DNA of 64,000 nt from Molossus alvarezi (lineage: Eukaryota > Chordata > Mammalia > Chiroptera > Molossidae): positions 52,507,596 through 52,571,595 of the forward strand of contig CM073889.1 of NCBI GenBank assembly GCA_037176705.1. Direction: 5' to 3'. Position numbers and translations under genes: made by a program. Below the pieces are notes generated by a model. It had not been told where the DNA came from. It saw only the letters and a list, made by a program, of their open reading frames with translations, and did not search any database. Position 1 is the stretch's first letter; every line of letters starts with the position of its first letter. Below are positions 27,078 to 40,617 of the stretch, one piece after another.

Positions 27078-29012
27078 TGCAGTCTCAGATATCCTGAATT
27101 ATGGGCAAAACTCTGTGAGAGCCAGGGGCAACATTCATTGGTGGCATGTTTAAACTTGGGAAATTGAGTACCTTTGCAAGGAAAGTGTGTAGATACATGT
27201 TCTAGTAGGAAACTGATGGAATGATTGAATATTTCCACTTTGGGTCAGGAAATGCACAGATCTTGGCAAGAGTCATGTGAAACACTTGAATATAGACACT
27301 CTCCTCGTGGTGTGGAGAGATCCAGTCTTCTCCTGGAAAGAACAACTAGGACAGGGCACACTGATGTGTAGAATCAAAAGTTATCCCCTTTTGTGTTCTG
27401 TGTTGGTAATGGTTTCCAAGATTGCACAGTTTTCTACAACATTTCTCAAGGCGATACTTGGAATAAGTATGGTTTCTTCTGTAGCAGTTTGTTTCGCCTA
27501 ATTCTTAGTCAGAACAGTGAACCAACCTAGGGTCTAGAATGAAATAATGGAAAGATTGATAACTACTGGTGTTACACATGTGCCATTCTTGAAAAAAGCA
27601 ACTGAACACATCTAAAGTGATGTAGTTTAAACATTTGATGTGTACATCCAAGGAGAAATACATGAATGTGAAGACACTGACAACACCATGGGTGTTTCAC
27701 ATTGCATTTCTCTGTGAGTTAGAACAAGAGGAGGGTTCTGGAGAAAAGGCACTTGTACAGTTGTCCTGGGTATCAATTTCAATTAGCTACCCACAAATTA
27801 TGCCCGTTTTGCGCGACATAGTTTGCATTGGAGAGTTATCCAGTGTTGCATGTAAATGCAGCTGACTGCCTTCTTTCCTATACGACAAGAAAGACAATTT
27901 GTACGAGAAGAAGAGGTAACTTTTCAACATACTACTTTTCTTCCTTGGATATGAGTTGTTTGCCTGGAAGAGTCTACAAAGCATCTCGATACCAAATACA
28001 GGCTGCGCTGCAGAAATGAAACATTTTGGTTAGAGCAGTGTTCAGGTCGTGGAAATCTATACCCTATTCAGTTCTACACACATTCTCTCCATGCGTTACC
28101 AAATGAATCAGAGTCATGCCATGGATCCACGATACATTTCACTGTTTGTGCCGATTTCCACATTAACATAAGGTGTAGATACCTGTTTTCTGCAGAGAAT
28201 TGAATGTAAACCCTTGTCCTGAGTGTGAAATGCTGGAATTATCCCGTGGAAATGAATGATAACTCCCGAACTTATGCTTAAAATACCCTGTGACAGATTC
28301 AACCTATTTCTTGATATCTGACAGAATCATCTCCATTATAACAAGGATTCCAAAGAGTTTCAGGCCTTTGAATAATGGTCCTGGATTCACATGTTTCAAG
28401 AGTATTTCCCAGAAGAACCTATGAAAATACAGTGGATAATCAAAGGTGTGCATCACTGGTGTTCTTTCTCTGCAGAATTATATAATTACATTCAGTTCAA
28501 GAGCAGCATGGAAACCTCAATATGGTGTAGTGGCAATTGGACTGTTCAGTGGCTCTCTGTCCTAAAAACAGTGTTCCCATTGACTAACTTCTTCACATAC
28601 TGTCTAAATATAATGAAGAAGCATCTTGGGCTATACCCACTTCACAAAACATGGAACCAACACTGGTGTTCTGTTCTGCAGATTATGTGTTAGAACAGTT
28701 GAGGAAAGTATTGATTCAAGGTAATGTGGCAACTTAACGTTTCCCTATGCCCTTAGACATACTTCTCACCAGAGATCGTTTCTAGGAGCGTTTATACACA
28801 CCAAACCGATTCCAAACGAACTGTGTTAGAACTCTGCAGTTCAGTTGAGGAAACTCACTTCCATGAAGCCTAGAGAGTGAGGCTTCTCCAACCATAAGCT
28901 GTTTTGGTTAAGTACCTAAGAAATGTCTGTTTGTTAAGGTGTAATCACACGAAAACCTAGCAGTGCACGTTTCTTTCTCTTGTTCCCTACACACAATTAC
29001 AAGACTTGCTGG
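27078..29012 (+). repeat. Unit 15, class H (1,935 bp), second member of trimer 1
   Basis: H body, here joined to the common head instead of the r-head seen in units 10, 12 and 21. The tail is GTTTCTTTCTC. Its near-identical partner is unit 18. Confidence 0.94.
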
Positions 29013-30946
29013 TGCAGTCTCAGATATCCTGAATTATGGGCAAAACTCTGTGAGAGCCAGGGGCAACATTCATTGGTGGCATGTTTAAACTTGGGAAATT
29101 GAGTACCTTTGCAAGGAAAGTGTGTAGATACATGTTCTAGTAGGAAACTGATGGAATGATTGAATATTTCCACTTTGGGTCAGGAAATGCACAGATCTTG
29201 GCAAGAGTCATGTGAAACACTTGAATATAGACACTCTCCTCGTGGTGTGGAGAGATCCAGTCTTCTCCTGGAAAGAACAACTAGGACAGGGCACACTGAT
29301 GTGTAGAATCAAAAGTTATCCCCTTTTGTGTTCTGTGTTGGTAATGGTTTCCAAGATTGCACAGTTTTCTACAACATTTCTCAAGGCGATACTTGGAATA
29401 AGTATGGTTTCTTCTGTAGCAGTTTGTTTCGCCTAATTCTTAGTCAGAACAGTGAACCAACCTAGGGTCTAGAATGAAATAATGGAAAGATTGATAACTA
29501 CTGGTGTTACACATGTGCCATTCTTGAAAAAAGCAACTGAACACATCTAAAGTGATGTAGTTTAAACATTTGATGTGTACATCCAAGGAGAAATACATGA
29601 ATGTGAAGACACTGACAATACCATGGGTGTTTCACATTGCATTTCTCTGTGAGTTAGAACAAGAGGAGGGTTCTGGAGAAAAGGCACTTGTACAGTTGTC
29701 CTGGGTATCAATTTCAATTAGCTACCCACAAATTATGCCCGGTTTGCGCGGCATAGTTTGCATTGGAGAGTTATCCAGTGTTGCATGTAAATGCAGCTGA
29801 CTGCCTTCTTTCCTATACTACAAGAAAGACAATTTGTACGAGAAGAAGAGGTAACTTTTCAACATACTACTTTTCTTCCTTGGATATGAGTTGTTTGCCT
29901 GGAAGAGTCTACAAAGCATCTCGATACCAAATACAGGCTGCGCTGCAGAAATGAAACATTTTGGTTAGAGCAGTGTTCAGGTCGTGGAAATCTACACCCT
30001 ATTCAGTTCTACACACATTCTCTCCATGCGTTACCAAATGAATCAGAGTCATGCCATGGATCCACGATACATTTCACTGTTTGTGCCGATTTCCACATTA
30101 ACATAAGGTGTAGATACCTGTTTTCTGCAGAGAATTGAATGTAAACCCTTGTCCTGAGTGTGAAATGCTGGAATTATCCCGTGGTAATGAATGATAACTC
30201 CCGAACTTATGCTTAAAATACCCTGTGACAGATTGAACCTATTTCTTGATATCTGACTGAATCATCTCCATTATAACAAGGATTCCAAAGAGTTTCAGGC
30301 CTTTGAATAATGGTCCTGGATTCACATGTTTCAAGAGTATTTCCCAGAAGAACCTATGAAAATACAGTGGATAATCAAAGGTGTGCATCACTGGTGTTCT
30401 TTCTCTGCAGAATTATATAGTTACATTCAGTTCAAGAGCAGCATGGAAACCTCAATATGGTGTAGTGGCAATTGGACTGTTCAGTGGCTCTCTGTCCTAA
30501 AAACAGTGTTCCCATTGACTAACTTCTTCACATACTGTCTAAATATGGTGAAGAAGATTCTTGGGCTATACCCACTTCACAAAACATGGAACCAACACTG
30601 GTGTTCTGTTCTGCAGATTATGTGTTAGAACAGTTGAGGAAAGTATTGATTCAAGGTAATGTGGCAACCTAACGTTTGCCTATGCCCTTAGACATACTTC
30701 TCACCAGAGATCGTTTCTAGGAGCGTTTATACACACCAAACCGATTCCAAACGAACTGTGTTAGAACTCTGCAGTTCAGTTGAGGAAACTCACTTCCATG
30801 AAGCCTAGAGAGTGAGGCTTCTCCAACCATAAGCTGTTTTGGTTAAGTACCTAAGAAATGTCTGTTTGTTAAGGTGTAATCACACGAAAACCTAGCAGTG
30901 CACGTTTTTTCTCTTGTTCCCTACACACAATTACAAGACTTGCTGG
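29013..30946 (+). repeat. Unit 16, class S (1,934 bp), third member of trimer 1
   Basis: S body with the common head and G at 1408 (TATATAGTT). It lacks the CCAACGAG of unit 14, so the two S units in the trimer are distinguishable. Its partner is unit 19. Confidence 0.94.
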
Positions 30947-32880
30947 TGCAGTCTCAGATATCCTGAATTATGGGCAAAACTCTGTGAGAGCCAGGGGCAA
31001 CATTCATTGGTGGCATGTTTAAACTTGGGAAATTGAGTACCTTTGCAAGGAAAGTGTGTAGATACATGTTCTAGTAGGAAACTGATGGAATGATTGAATA
31101 TTTCCACTTTGGGTCAGGAAATGCACAGATCTTGGCAAGAGTCATGTGAAACACTTGAATATAGACACTCTCCTCGTGGTGTGGAGAGATCCAGTCTTCT
31201 CCTGGAAAGAACAACTAGGACAGGGCACACTGATGTGTAGAATCAAAAGTTATCCCCTTTTGTGTTCTGTGTTGGTAATGGTTTCCAAGATTGCACAGTT
31301 TTCTACAACATTTCTCAAGGCGATACTTGGAATAAGTATGGTTTCTTCTGTAGCAGTTTGTTTCGCCTAATTCTTAGTCAGAACAGTGAACCAACCTAGG
31401 GTCTAGAATGAAATAATGGAAAGATTGATAACTACTGGTGTTACACATGTGCCATTCTTGAAAAAAGCAACTGAACACATCTAAAGTGATGTAGTTTAAA
31501 CATTTGATGTGTACATCCAAGGAGAAATACATGAATGTGAAGACACTGACAATACCATGGGTGTTTCACATTGCATTTCTCTGTGAGTTAGAACAAGAGG
31601 AGGGTTCTGGAGAAAAGGCACTTGTACAGTTGTCCTGGGTATCAATTTCAATTAGCTACCCACAAATTATGCCCGGTTTGCGCGGCATAGTTTGCATTGG
31701 AGAGTTATCCAGTGTTGCATGTAAATGCAGCTGACTGCCTTCTTTCCTATACTACAAGAAAGACAATTTGTACGAGAAGAAGAGGTAACTTTTCAACATA
31801 CTACTTTTCTTCCTTGGATATGAGTTGTTTGCCTGGAAGAGTCTACAAAGCATCTCGATACCAAATACAGGCTGCGCTGCAGAAATGAAACATTTTGGTT
31901 AGAGCAGTGTTCAGGTCGTGGAAATCTACACCCTATTCAGTTCTACACACATTCTCTCCATGCGTTACCAAATGAATCAGAGTCATGCCATGGATCCACG
32001 ATACATTTCACTGTTTGTGCCGATTTCCACATTAACATAAGGTGTAGATACCTGTTTTCTGCAGAGAATTGAATGTAAACCCTTGTCCTGAGTGTGAAAT
32101 GCTGGAATTATCCCGTGGTAATGAATGATAACTCCCGAACTTATGCTTAAAATACCCTGTGACAGATTGAACCTATTTCTTGATATCTGACTGAATCATC
32201 TCCATTATAACAAGGATTCCAACGAGTTTCAGGCCTTTGAATAATGGTCCTGGATTCACATGTTTCAAGAGTATTTCCCAGAAGAACCTATGAAAATACA
32301 GTGGATAATCAAAGGTGTGCATCACTGGTGTTCTTTCTCTGCAGAATTATATAATTACATTCAGTTCAAGAGCAGCATGGAAACCTCAATATGGTGTAGT
32401 GGCAATTGGACTGTTCAGTGGCTCTCTGTCCTAAAAACAGTGTTCCCATTGACTAACTTCTTCACATACTGTCTAAATATGGTGAAGAAGATTCTTGGGC
32501 TATACCCACTTCACAAAACATGGAACCAACACTGGTGTTCTGTTCTGCAGATTATGTGTTAGAACAGTTGAGGAAAGTATTGATTCAAGGTAATGTGGCA
32601 ACCTAACGTTTGCCTATGCCCTTAGACATACTTCTCACCAGAGATCGTTTCTAGGAGCGTTTATACACACCAAACCGATTCCAAACGAACTGTGTTAGAA
32701 CTCTGCAGTTCAGTTGAGGAAACTCACTTCCATGAAGCCTAGAGAGTGAGGCTTCTCCAACCATAAGCTGTTTTGGTTAAGTACCTAAGAAATGTCTGTT
32801 TGTTAAGGTGTAATCACACGAAAACCTAGCAGTGCACGTTTTTTCTCTTGTTCCCTACACACAATTACAAGACTTGCTGG
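30947..32880 (+). repeat. Unit 17, class S (1,934 bp), first member of trimer 2
   Basis: Carries the CCAACGAG variant (near 32219) and A at 1408 of unit 14. I saw no difference between the two. Confidence 0.93.
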
Positions 32881-34815
32881 TGCAGTCTCAGATATCCTGA
32901 ATTATGGGCAAAACTCTGTGAGAGCCAGGGGCAACATTCATTGGTGGCATGTTTAAACTTGGGAAATTGAGTACCTTTGCAAGGAAAGTGTGTAGATACA
33001 TGTTCTAGTAGGAAACTGATGGAATGATTGAATATTTCCACTTTGGGTCAGGAAATGCACAGATCTTGGCAAGAGTCATGTGAAACACTTGAATATAGAC
33101 ACTCTCCTCGTGGTGTGGAGAGATCCAGTCTTCTCCTGGAAAGAACAACTAGGACAGGGCACACTGATGTGTAGAATCAAAAGTTATCCCCTTTTGTGTT
33201 CTGTGTTGGTAATGGTTTCCAAGATTGCACAGTTTTCTACAACATTTCTCAAGGCGATACTTGGAATAAGTATGGTTTCTTCTGTAGCAGTTTGTTTCGC
33301 CTAATTCTTAGTCAGAACAGTGAACCAACCTAGGGTCTAAAATGAAATAATGGAAAGATTGATAACTACTGGTGTTACACATGTGCCATTCTTGAAAAAA
33401 GCAACTGAACACATCTAAAGTGATGTAGTTTAAACATTTGATGTGTACATCCAAGGAGAAATACATGAATGTGAAGACACTGACAACACCATGGGTGTTT
33501 CACATTGCATTTCTCTGTGAGTTAGAACAAGAGGAGGGTTCTGGAGAAAAGGCACTTGTACAGTTGTCCTGGGTATCAATTTCAATTAGCTACCCACAAA
33601 TTATGCCCGTTTTGCGCGACATAGTTTGCATTGGAGAGTTATCCAGTGTTGCATGTAAATGCAGCTGACTGCCTTCTTTCCTATACGACAAGAAAGACAA
33701 TTTGTACGAGAAGAAGAGGTAACTTTTCAACATACTACTTTTCTTCCTTGGATATGAGTTGTTTGCCTGGAAGAGTCTACAAAGCATCTCGATACCAAAT
33801 ACAGGCTGCGCTGCAGAAATGAAACATTTTGGTTAGAGCAGTGTTCAGGTCGTGGAAATCTATACCCTATTCAGTTCTACACACATTCTCTCCATGCGTT
33901 ACCAAATGAATCAGAGTCATGCCATGGATCCACGATACATTTCACTGTTTGTGCCGATTTCCACATTAACATAAGGTGTAGATACCTGTTTTCTGCAGAG
34001 AATTGAATGTAAACCCTTGTCCTGAGTGTGAAATGCTGGAATTATCCCGTGGAAATGAATGATAACTCCCGAACTTATGCTTAAAATACCCTGTGACAGA
34101 TTCAACCTATTTCTTGATATCTGACAGAATCATCTCCATTATAACAAGGATTCCAAAGAGTTTCAGGCCTTTGAATAATGGTCCTGGATTCACATGTTTC
34201 AAGAGTATTTCCCAGAAGAACCTATGAAAATACAGTGGATAATCAAAGGTGTGCATCACTGGTGTTCTTTCTCTGCAGAATTATATAATTACATTCAGTT
34301 CAAGAGCAGCATGGAAACCTCAATATGGTGTAGTGGCAATTGGACTGTTCAGTGGCTCTCTGTCCTAAAAACAGTGTTCCCATTGACTAACTTCTTCACA
34401 TACTGTCTAAATATAATGAAGAAGCATCTTGGGCTATACCCACTTCACAAAACATGGAACCAACACTGGTGTTCTGTTCTGCAGATTATGTGTTAGAACA
34501 GTTGAGGAAAGTATTGATTCAAGGTAATGTGGCAACTTAACGTTTCCCTATGCCCTTAGACATACTTCTCACCAGAGATCGTTTCTAGGAGCGTTTATAC
34601 ACACCAAACCGATTCCAAACGAACTGTGTTAGAACTCTGCAGTTCAGTTGAGGAAACTCACTTCCATGAAGCCTAGAGAGTGAGGCTTCTCCAACCATAA
34701 GCTGTTTTGGTTAAGTACCTAAGAAATGTCTGTTTGTTAAGGTGTAATCACACGAAAACCTAGCAGTGCACGTTTCTTTCTCTTGTTCCCTACACACAAT
34801 TACAAGACTTGCTGG
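32881..34815 (+). repeat. Unit 18, class H (1,935 bp), second member of trimer 2
   Basis: Matches unit 15 by eye except for GTCTAAAATG near 33335 (GTCTAGAATG elsewhere), which destroys the TCTAGA found in nearly every other unit. Confidence 0.93.
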
Positions 34816-36749
34816 TGCAGTCTCAGATATCCTGAATTATGGGCAAAACTCTGTGAGAGCCAGGGGCAACATTCATTGGTGGCATGTTTAAACTTGGGAA
34901 ATTGAGTACCTTTGCAAGGAAAGTGTGTAGATACATGTTCTAGTAGGAAACTGATGGAATGATTGAATATTTCCACTTTGGGTCAGGAAATGCACAGATC
35001 TTGGCAAGAGTCATGTGAAACACTTGAATATAGACACTCTCCTCGTGGTGTGGAGAGATCCAGTCTTCTCCTGGAAAGAACAACTAGGACAGGGCACACT
35101 GATGTGTAGAATCAAAAGTTATCCCCTTTTGTGTTCTGTGTTGGTAATGGTTTCCAAGATTGCACAGTTTTCTACAACATTTCTCAAGGCGATACTTGGA
35201 ATAAGTATGGTTTCTTCTGTAGCAGTTTGTTTCGCCTAATTCTTAGTCAGAACAGTGAACCAACCTAGGGTCTAGAATGAAATAATGGAAAGATTGATAA
35301 CTACTGGTGTTACACATGTGCCATTCTTGAAAAAAGCAACTGAACACATCTAAAGTGATGTAGTTTAAACATTTGATGTGTACATCCAAGGAGAAATACA
35401 TGAATGTGAAGACACTGACAATACCATGGGTGTTTCACATTGCATTTCTCTGTGAGTTAGAACAAGAGGAGGGTTCTGGAGAAAAGGCACTTGTACAGTT
35501 GTCCTGGGTATCAATTTCAATTAGCTACCCACAAATTATGCCCGGTTTGCGCGGCATAGTTTGCATTGGAGAGTTATCCAGTGTTGCATGTAAATGCAGC
35601 TGACTGCCTTCTTTCCTATACTACAAGAAAGACAATTTGTACGAGAAGAAGAGGTAACTTTTCAACATACTACTTTTCTTCCTTGGATATGAGTTGTTTG
35701 CCTGGAAGAGTCTACAAAGCATCTCGATACCAAATACAGGCTGCGCTGCAGAAATGAAACATTTTGGTTAGAGCAGTGTTCAGGTCGTGGAAATCTACAC
35801 CCTATTCAGTTCTACACACATTCTCTCCATGCGTTACCAAATGAATCAGAGTCATGCCATGGATCCACGATACATTTCACTGTTTGTGCCGATTTCCACA
35901 TTAACATAAGGTGTAGATACCTGTTTTCTGCAGAGAATTGAATGTAAACCCTTGTCCTGAGTGTGAAATGCTGGAATTATCCCGTGGTAATGAATGATAA
36001 CTCCCGAACTTATGCTTAAAATACCCTGTGACAGATTGAACCTATTTCTTGATATCTGACTGAATCATCTCCATTATAACAAGGATTCCAAAGAGTTTCA
36101 GGCCTTTGAATAATGGTCCTGGATTCACATGTTTCAAGAGTATTTCCCAGAAGAACCTATGAAAATACAGTGGATAATCAAAGGTGTGCATCACTGGTGT
36201 TCTTTCTCTGCAGAATTATATAGTTACATTCAGTTCAAGAGCAGCATGGAAACCTCAATATGGTGTAGTGGCAATTGGACTGTTCAGTGGCTCTCTGTCC
36301 TAAAAACAGTGTTCCCATTGACTAACTTCTTCACATACTGTCTAAATATGGTGAAGAAGATTCTTGGGCTATACCCACTTCACAAAACATGGAACCAACA
36401 CTGGTGTTCTGTTCTGCAGATTATGTGTTAGAACAGTTGAGGAAAGTATTGATTCAAGGTAATGTGGCAACCTAACGTTTGCCTATGCCCTTAGACATAC
36501 TTCTCACCAGAGATCGTTTCTAGGAGCGTTTATACACACCAAACCGATTCCAAACGAACTGTGTTAGAACTCTGCAGTTCAGTTGAGGAAACTCACTTCC
36601 ATGAAGCCTAGAGAGTGAGGCTTCTCCAACCATAAGCTGTTTTGGTTAAGTACCTAAGAAATGTCTGTTTGTTAAGGTGTAATCACACGAAAACCTAGCA
36701 GTGCACGTTTTTTCTCTTGTTCCCTACACACAATTACAAGACTTGCTGG
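34816..36749 (+). repeat. Unit 19, class S (1,934 bp), third member of trimer 2
   Basis: Matches unit 16, with G at 1408 and the common head. Its GTTTTTTCTC tail leads into an F unit, the same junction type as 4-5, 6-7 and 8-9. Confidence 0.93.
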
Positions 36750-38684
36750 TGCAGTCTCAGATATCCTGAATTATGGGCAAAACTCTGTGAGAGCCAGGGG
36801 CAACATTCATTGGTGGCATGTTTAAACTTGGGAAATTGAGTACCTTTGCAAGGAAAGTGTGTAGATACATGTTCTAGTAGGAAACTGATGGAATGATTGA
36901 ATATTTCCACTTTGGGTCAGGAAATGCACAGATCTTGGCAAGAGTCATGTGAAACACTTGAATATAGACACTCTCCTCGTGGTGTGGAGAGATCCAGTCT
37001 TCTCCTGGAAAGAACAACTAGGACAGGGCACACTGATGTGTAGAATCAAAAGTTATCCCCTTTTGTGTTCTGTGTTGGTAATGGTTTCCAAGATTGCACA
37101 GTTTTCTACAACATTTCTCAAGGCGATACTTGGAATAAGTATGGTTTCTTCTGTAGCAGTTTGTTTCGCCTAATTCTTAGTCAGAACAGTGAACCAACCT
37201 AGGGTCTAGAATGAAATAATGGAAAGATTGATAACTACTGGTGTTACACATGTGCCATTCTTGAAAAAAGCAACTGAACACATCTAAAGTGATGTAGTTT
37301 AAACATTTGATGTGTACATCCAAGGAGAAATACATGAATGTGAAGACACTGACAATACCATGGGTGTTTCACATTGCATTTCTCTGTGAGTTAGAACAAG
37401 AGGAGGGTTCTGGAGAAAAGGCACTTGTACAGTTGTTCTGGGTATCAATTTCAATTAGCTACCCACAAATTATGCCCGGTTTGCGCGGCATAGTTTGCAT
37501 TGGAGAGTTATCCACTGTTGCATGTAAATGCAGCTGACTGCCTTCTTTCCTATACGACAAGAAAGACAATTTGTACGAGAAGAAGAGGTAACTTTTCAAC
37601 ATACTACTTTTCTTCCTTGGATATGAGTTGTTTGCCTGGAAGAGTCTACAAAGCATCTCGATACCAAATACAGGCTGCGCTGCAGAAATGAAACATTTTG
37701 GTTAGAGCAGTGTTCAGGTCGTGGAAATCTATACCCTATTCAGTTCTACACACATTCTCTCCATGCGTTACCAAATGAATCAGAGTCATGCCATGGATCC
37801 ACGATACATTTCACTGTTTGTGCCGATTTCCACATTAACATAAGGTGTAGATACCTGTTTACTGCAGAGAATTGAATGTAAACCCTTGTCCTCAGTGTGA
37901 AATGCTGGAATTATCCCGTGGTAATGAATGATAACTCCCGAACTTATGCTTAAAATACCCTGTGACAGATTCAACCTATTTCTTGATATCTGACAGAATC
38001 ATCTCCATTATAACAAGGATTCCAAAGAGTTTCAGGCCTTTGAATAATGGTCCTGGATTCACATGTTTCAAGAGTATTTCCCAGAAGAACCTATGAAAAT
38101 ACAGTGGATAATCAAAGGTGTGCATCAGTGGTGTTCTTTCTCTGCAGAATTATATAATTACATTCAGTTCAAGAGCAGCATGGAAACCTCAATATGGTGT
38201 AGTGGCAATTGGACTGTTCAGTGGCTCTCTGTCCTAAAAACAGTGTTCCCATTGACTAACTTCTTCACATACTGTCTAAATATGGTGAAGAAGATTCTTG
38301 GGCTATACCCACTTCACAACACATGGAACCAACACTGGTGTTCTGTTCTGCAGATTATGTGTTAGAACAGTTGAGGAAAGTATTGATTCAAGGTAATGTG
38401 GCAACCTAACGTTTGCCTATGCCCTTAGACATACTTCTCACCAGAGATCGTTTCTAGGAGCGTTTATACACACCAAACCGATTCCAAACGAACTGTGTTA
38501 GAACTCTGCAGTTCAGTTGAGGAAACTCACTTCCATGAAGCCTAGAGAGTGAGGCTTCTCCAACCATAAGCTGTTTTGGTTAATTACCTAAGAAATGTCT
38601 GTTTGTTAAGGTGTAATCACACGAAAACCTAGCAGTGCACGTTTCTTTCTCTTGTTCCCTAAACACAATTAAAAGACTTGCTGG
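36750..38684 (+). repeat. Unit 20, class F (1,935 bp)
   Basis: Carries all F markers. Private changes are GTTTACTGCAG near 37857 and CTAAACACAA near 38659. With units 21 and 22 it repeats the F-H-F order of units 9-11. Confidence 0.94.
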
Positions 38685-40617
38685 TGCAGTCTCAGATATC
38701 CTGAATTATGGGCAAAACTCTGTGAGAGCCAGGGGCAACATTCATGGTGGCATATTTAAACTTGGGAAATTGAGTACCTTTGCAAGGAAAGTGTGTAGAT
38801 ACATGTTCTAGTAGGAAACTGATGGAATGATTGAATATTTCCATTTTGGGTCAGGAAATGCACAGATCTTGGCAAGAGTCATGTGAAACACTTAAATATA
38901 GACACTCTCCTCGTGGTGTGGAGAGATCCAGTCTTCTCCTGGAAAGAACAACTAGGACAGGGCACACGGATGTGTAGAATCAAAAGTTATCCCCTTTTGT
39001 GTTCTGTGCTGGTAATGGTTTCCAAGATTGCACAGTTTTCTACAACATTTCTCAAGGCGATACTTGGAATAAGTATGGTTTCTTCTGTAGCAGTTGGTTT
39101 CGCCTAATTCTTAGTCAGAACAGTGAACCAACCTAGGGTCTAGAATGAAATAATGGAAAGATTGATAACTACTGGTGTTACACATGTGCCATTCTTGAAA
39201 AAAGCAACTGAACACATCTAAAGTGATGTAGTTTAAACATTTGATGTGTACATCCAAGGAGAAATACATGAATGTGAAGACACTGACAACACCATGGGTG
39301 TTTCACATTGCATTTCTCTGTGAGTTAGAACAAGAGGAGGGTTCTGGAGAAAAGGCACTTGTACAGTTGTCCTGGGTATCAATTTCAATTAGCTACCCAC
39401 AAATTATGCCCGTTTTGCGCGACATAGTTTGCATTGGAGAGTTATCCAGTGTTGCATGTAAATGCAGCTGACTGCCTTCTTTCCTATACGACAAGAAAGA
39501 CAATTTGTACGAGAAGAAGAGGTAACTTTTCAACATACTACTTTTCTTCCTTGGATATGAGTTGTTTGCCTGGAAGAGTCTACAAAGCATCTCGATACCA
39601 AATACAGGCTGCGCTGCAGAAATGAAACATTTTGGTTAGAGCAGTGTTCAGGTCGTGGAAATCTATACCCTATTCAGTTCTACACACATTCTCTCCATGC
39701 GTTACCAAATGAATCAGAGTCATGCCATGGATCCACGATACATTTCACTGTTTGTGCCGATTTCCACATTAACATAAGGTGTAGATACCTGTTTTCTGCA
39801 GAGAATTGAATGTAAACCCTTGTCCTGAGTGTGAAATGCTGGAATTATCCCGTGGAAATGAATGATAACTCCCGAACTTATGCTTAAAATACCCTGTGAC
39901 AGATTCAACCTATTTCTTGATATCTGACAGAATCATCTCCATTATAACAAGGATTCCAAAGAGTTTCAGGCCTTTGAATAATGGTCCTGGATTCACATGT
40001 TTCAAGAGTATTTCCCAGAAGAACCTATGAAAATACAGTGGATAATCAAAGGTGTGCATCACTGGTGTTCTTTCTCTGCAGAATTATATAATTACATTCA
40101 GTTCAAGAGCAGCATGGAAACCTCAATATGGTGTAGTGGCAATTGGACTGTTCAGTGGCTCTCTGTCCTAAAAACAGTGTTCCCATTGACTAACTTCTTC
40201 ACATACTGTCTAAATATAATGAAGAAGCATCTTGGGCTATACCCACTTCACAAAACATGGAACCAACACTGGTGTTCTGTTCTGCAGATTATGTGTTAGA
40301 ACAGTTGAGGAAAGTATTGATTCAAGGTAATGTGGCAACTTAACGTTTCCCTATGCCCTTAGACATACTTCTCACCAGAGATCGTTTCTAGGAGCGTTTA
40401 TACACACCAAACCGATTCCAAACGAACTGTGTTAGAACTCTGCAGTTCAGTTGAGGAAACTCACTTCCATGAAGCCTAGAGAGTGAGGCTTCTCCAACCA
40501 TAAGCTGTTTTGGTTAAGTACCTAAGAAATGTCTGTTTGTTAAGGTGTAATCACACGAAAACCTAGCAGTGCACGTTTTTTCTCTTGTTCCCTACACACA
40601 ATTACAAGACTTGCTGG
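38685..40617 (+). repeat. Unit 21, class H body with r-head (1,933 bp)
   Basis: Same combination as unit 10: complete r-head, C607, H body and GTTTTTTCTC tail. Private change: CATATTTAAAC near 38751, which removes the first GTTTAAAC palindrome. Confidence 0.94.

Larger units (their letters stand above)
25144..36749 (+). repeat. Trimeric higher-order repeat, 5.80 kb x 2 (units 14-19)
   Basis: Units 14-16 and 17-19 both read S (with CCAACGAG, A1408), H (common head), S (G1408). Both trimers are 5,803 bp (25144-30946 and 30947-36749). The only difference I found by eye is the base near 33340 in unit 18. The private CCAACGAG shared by 14 and 17, and the G1408 shared by 16 and 19, fix the trimer phase. 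Confidence 0.88.
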
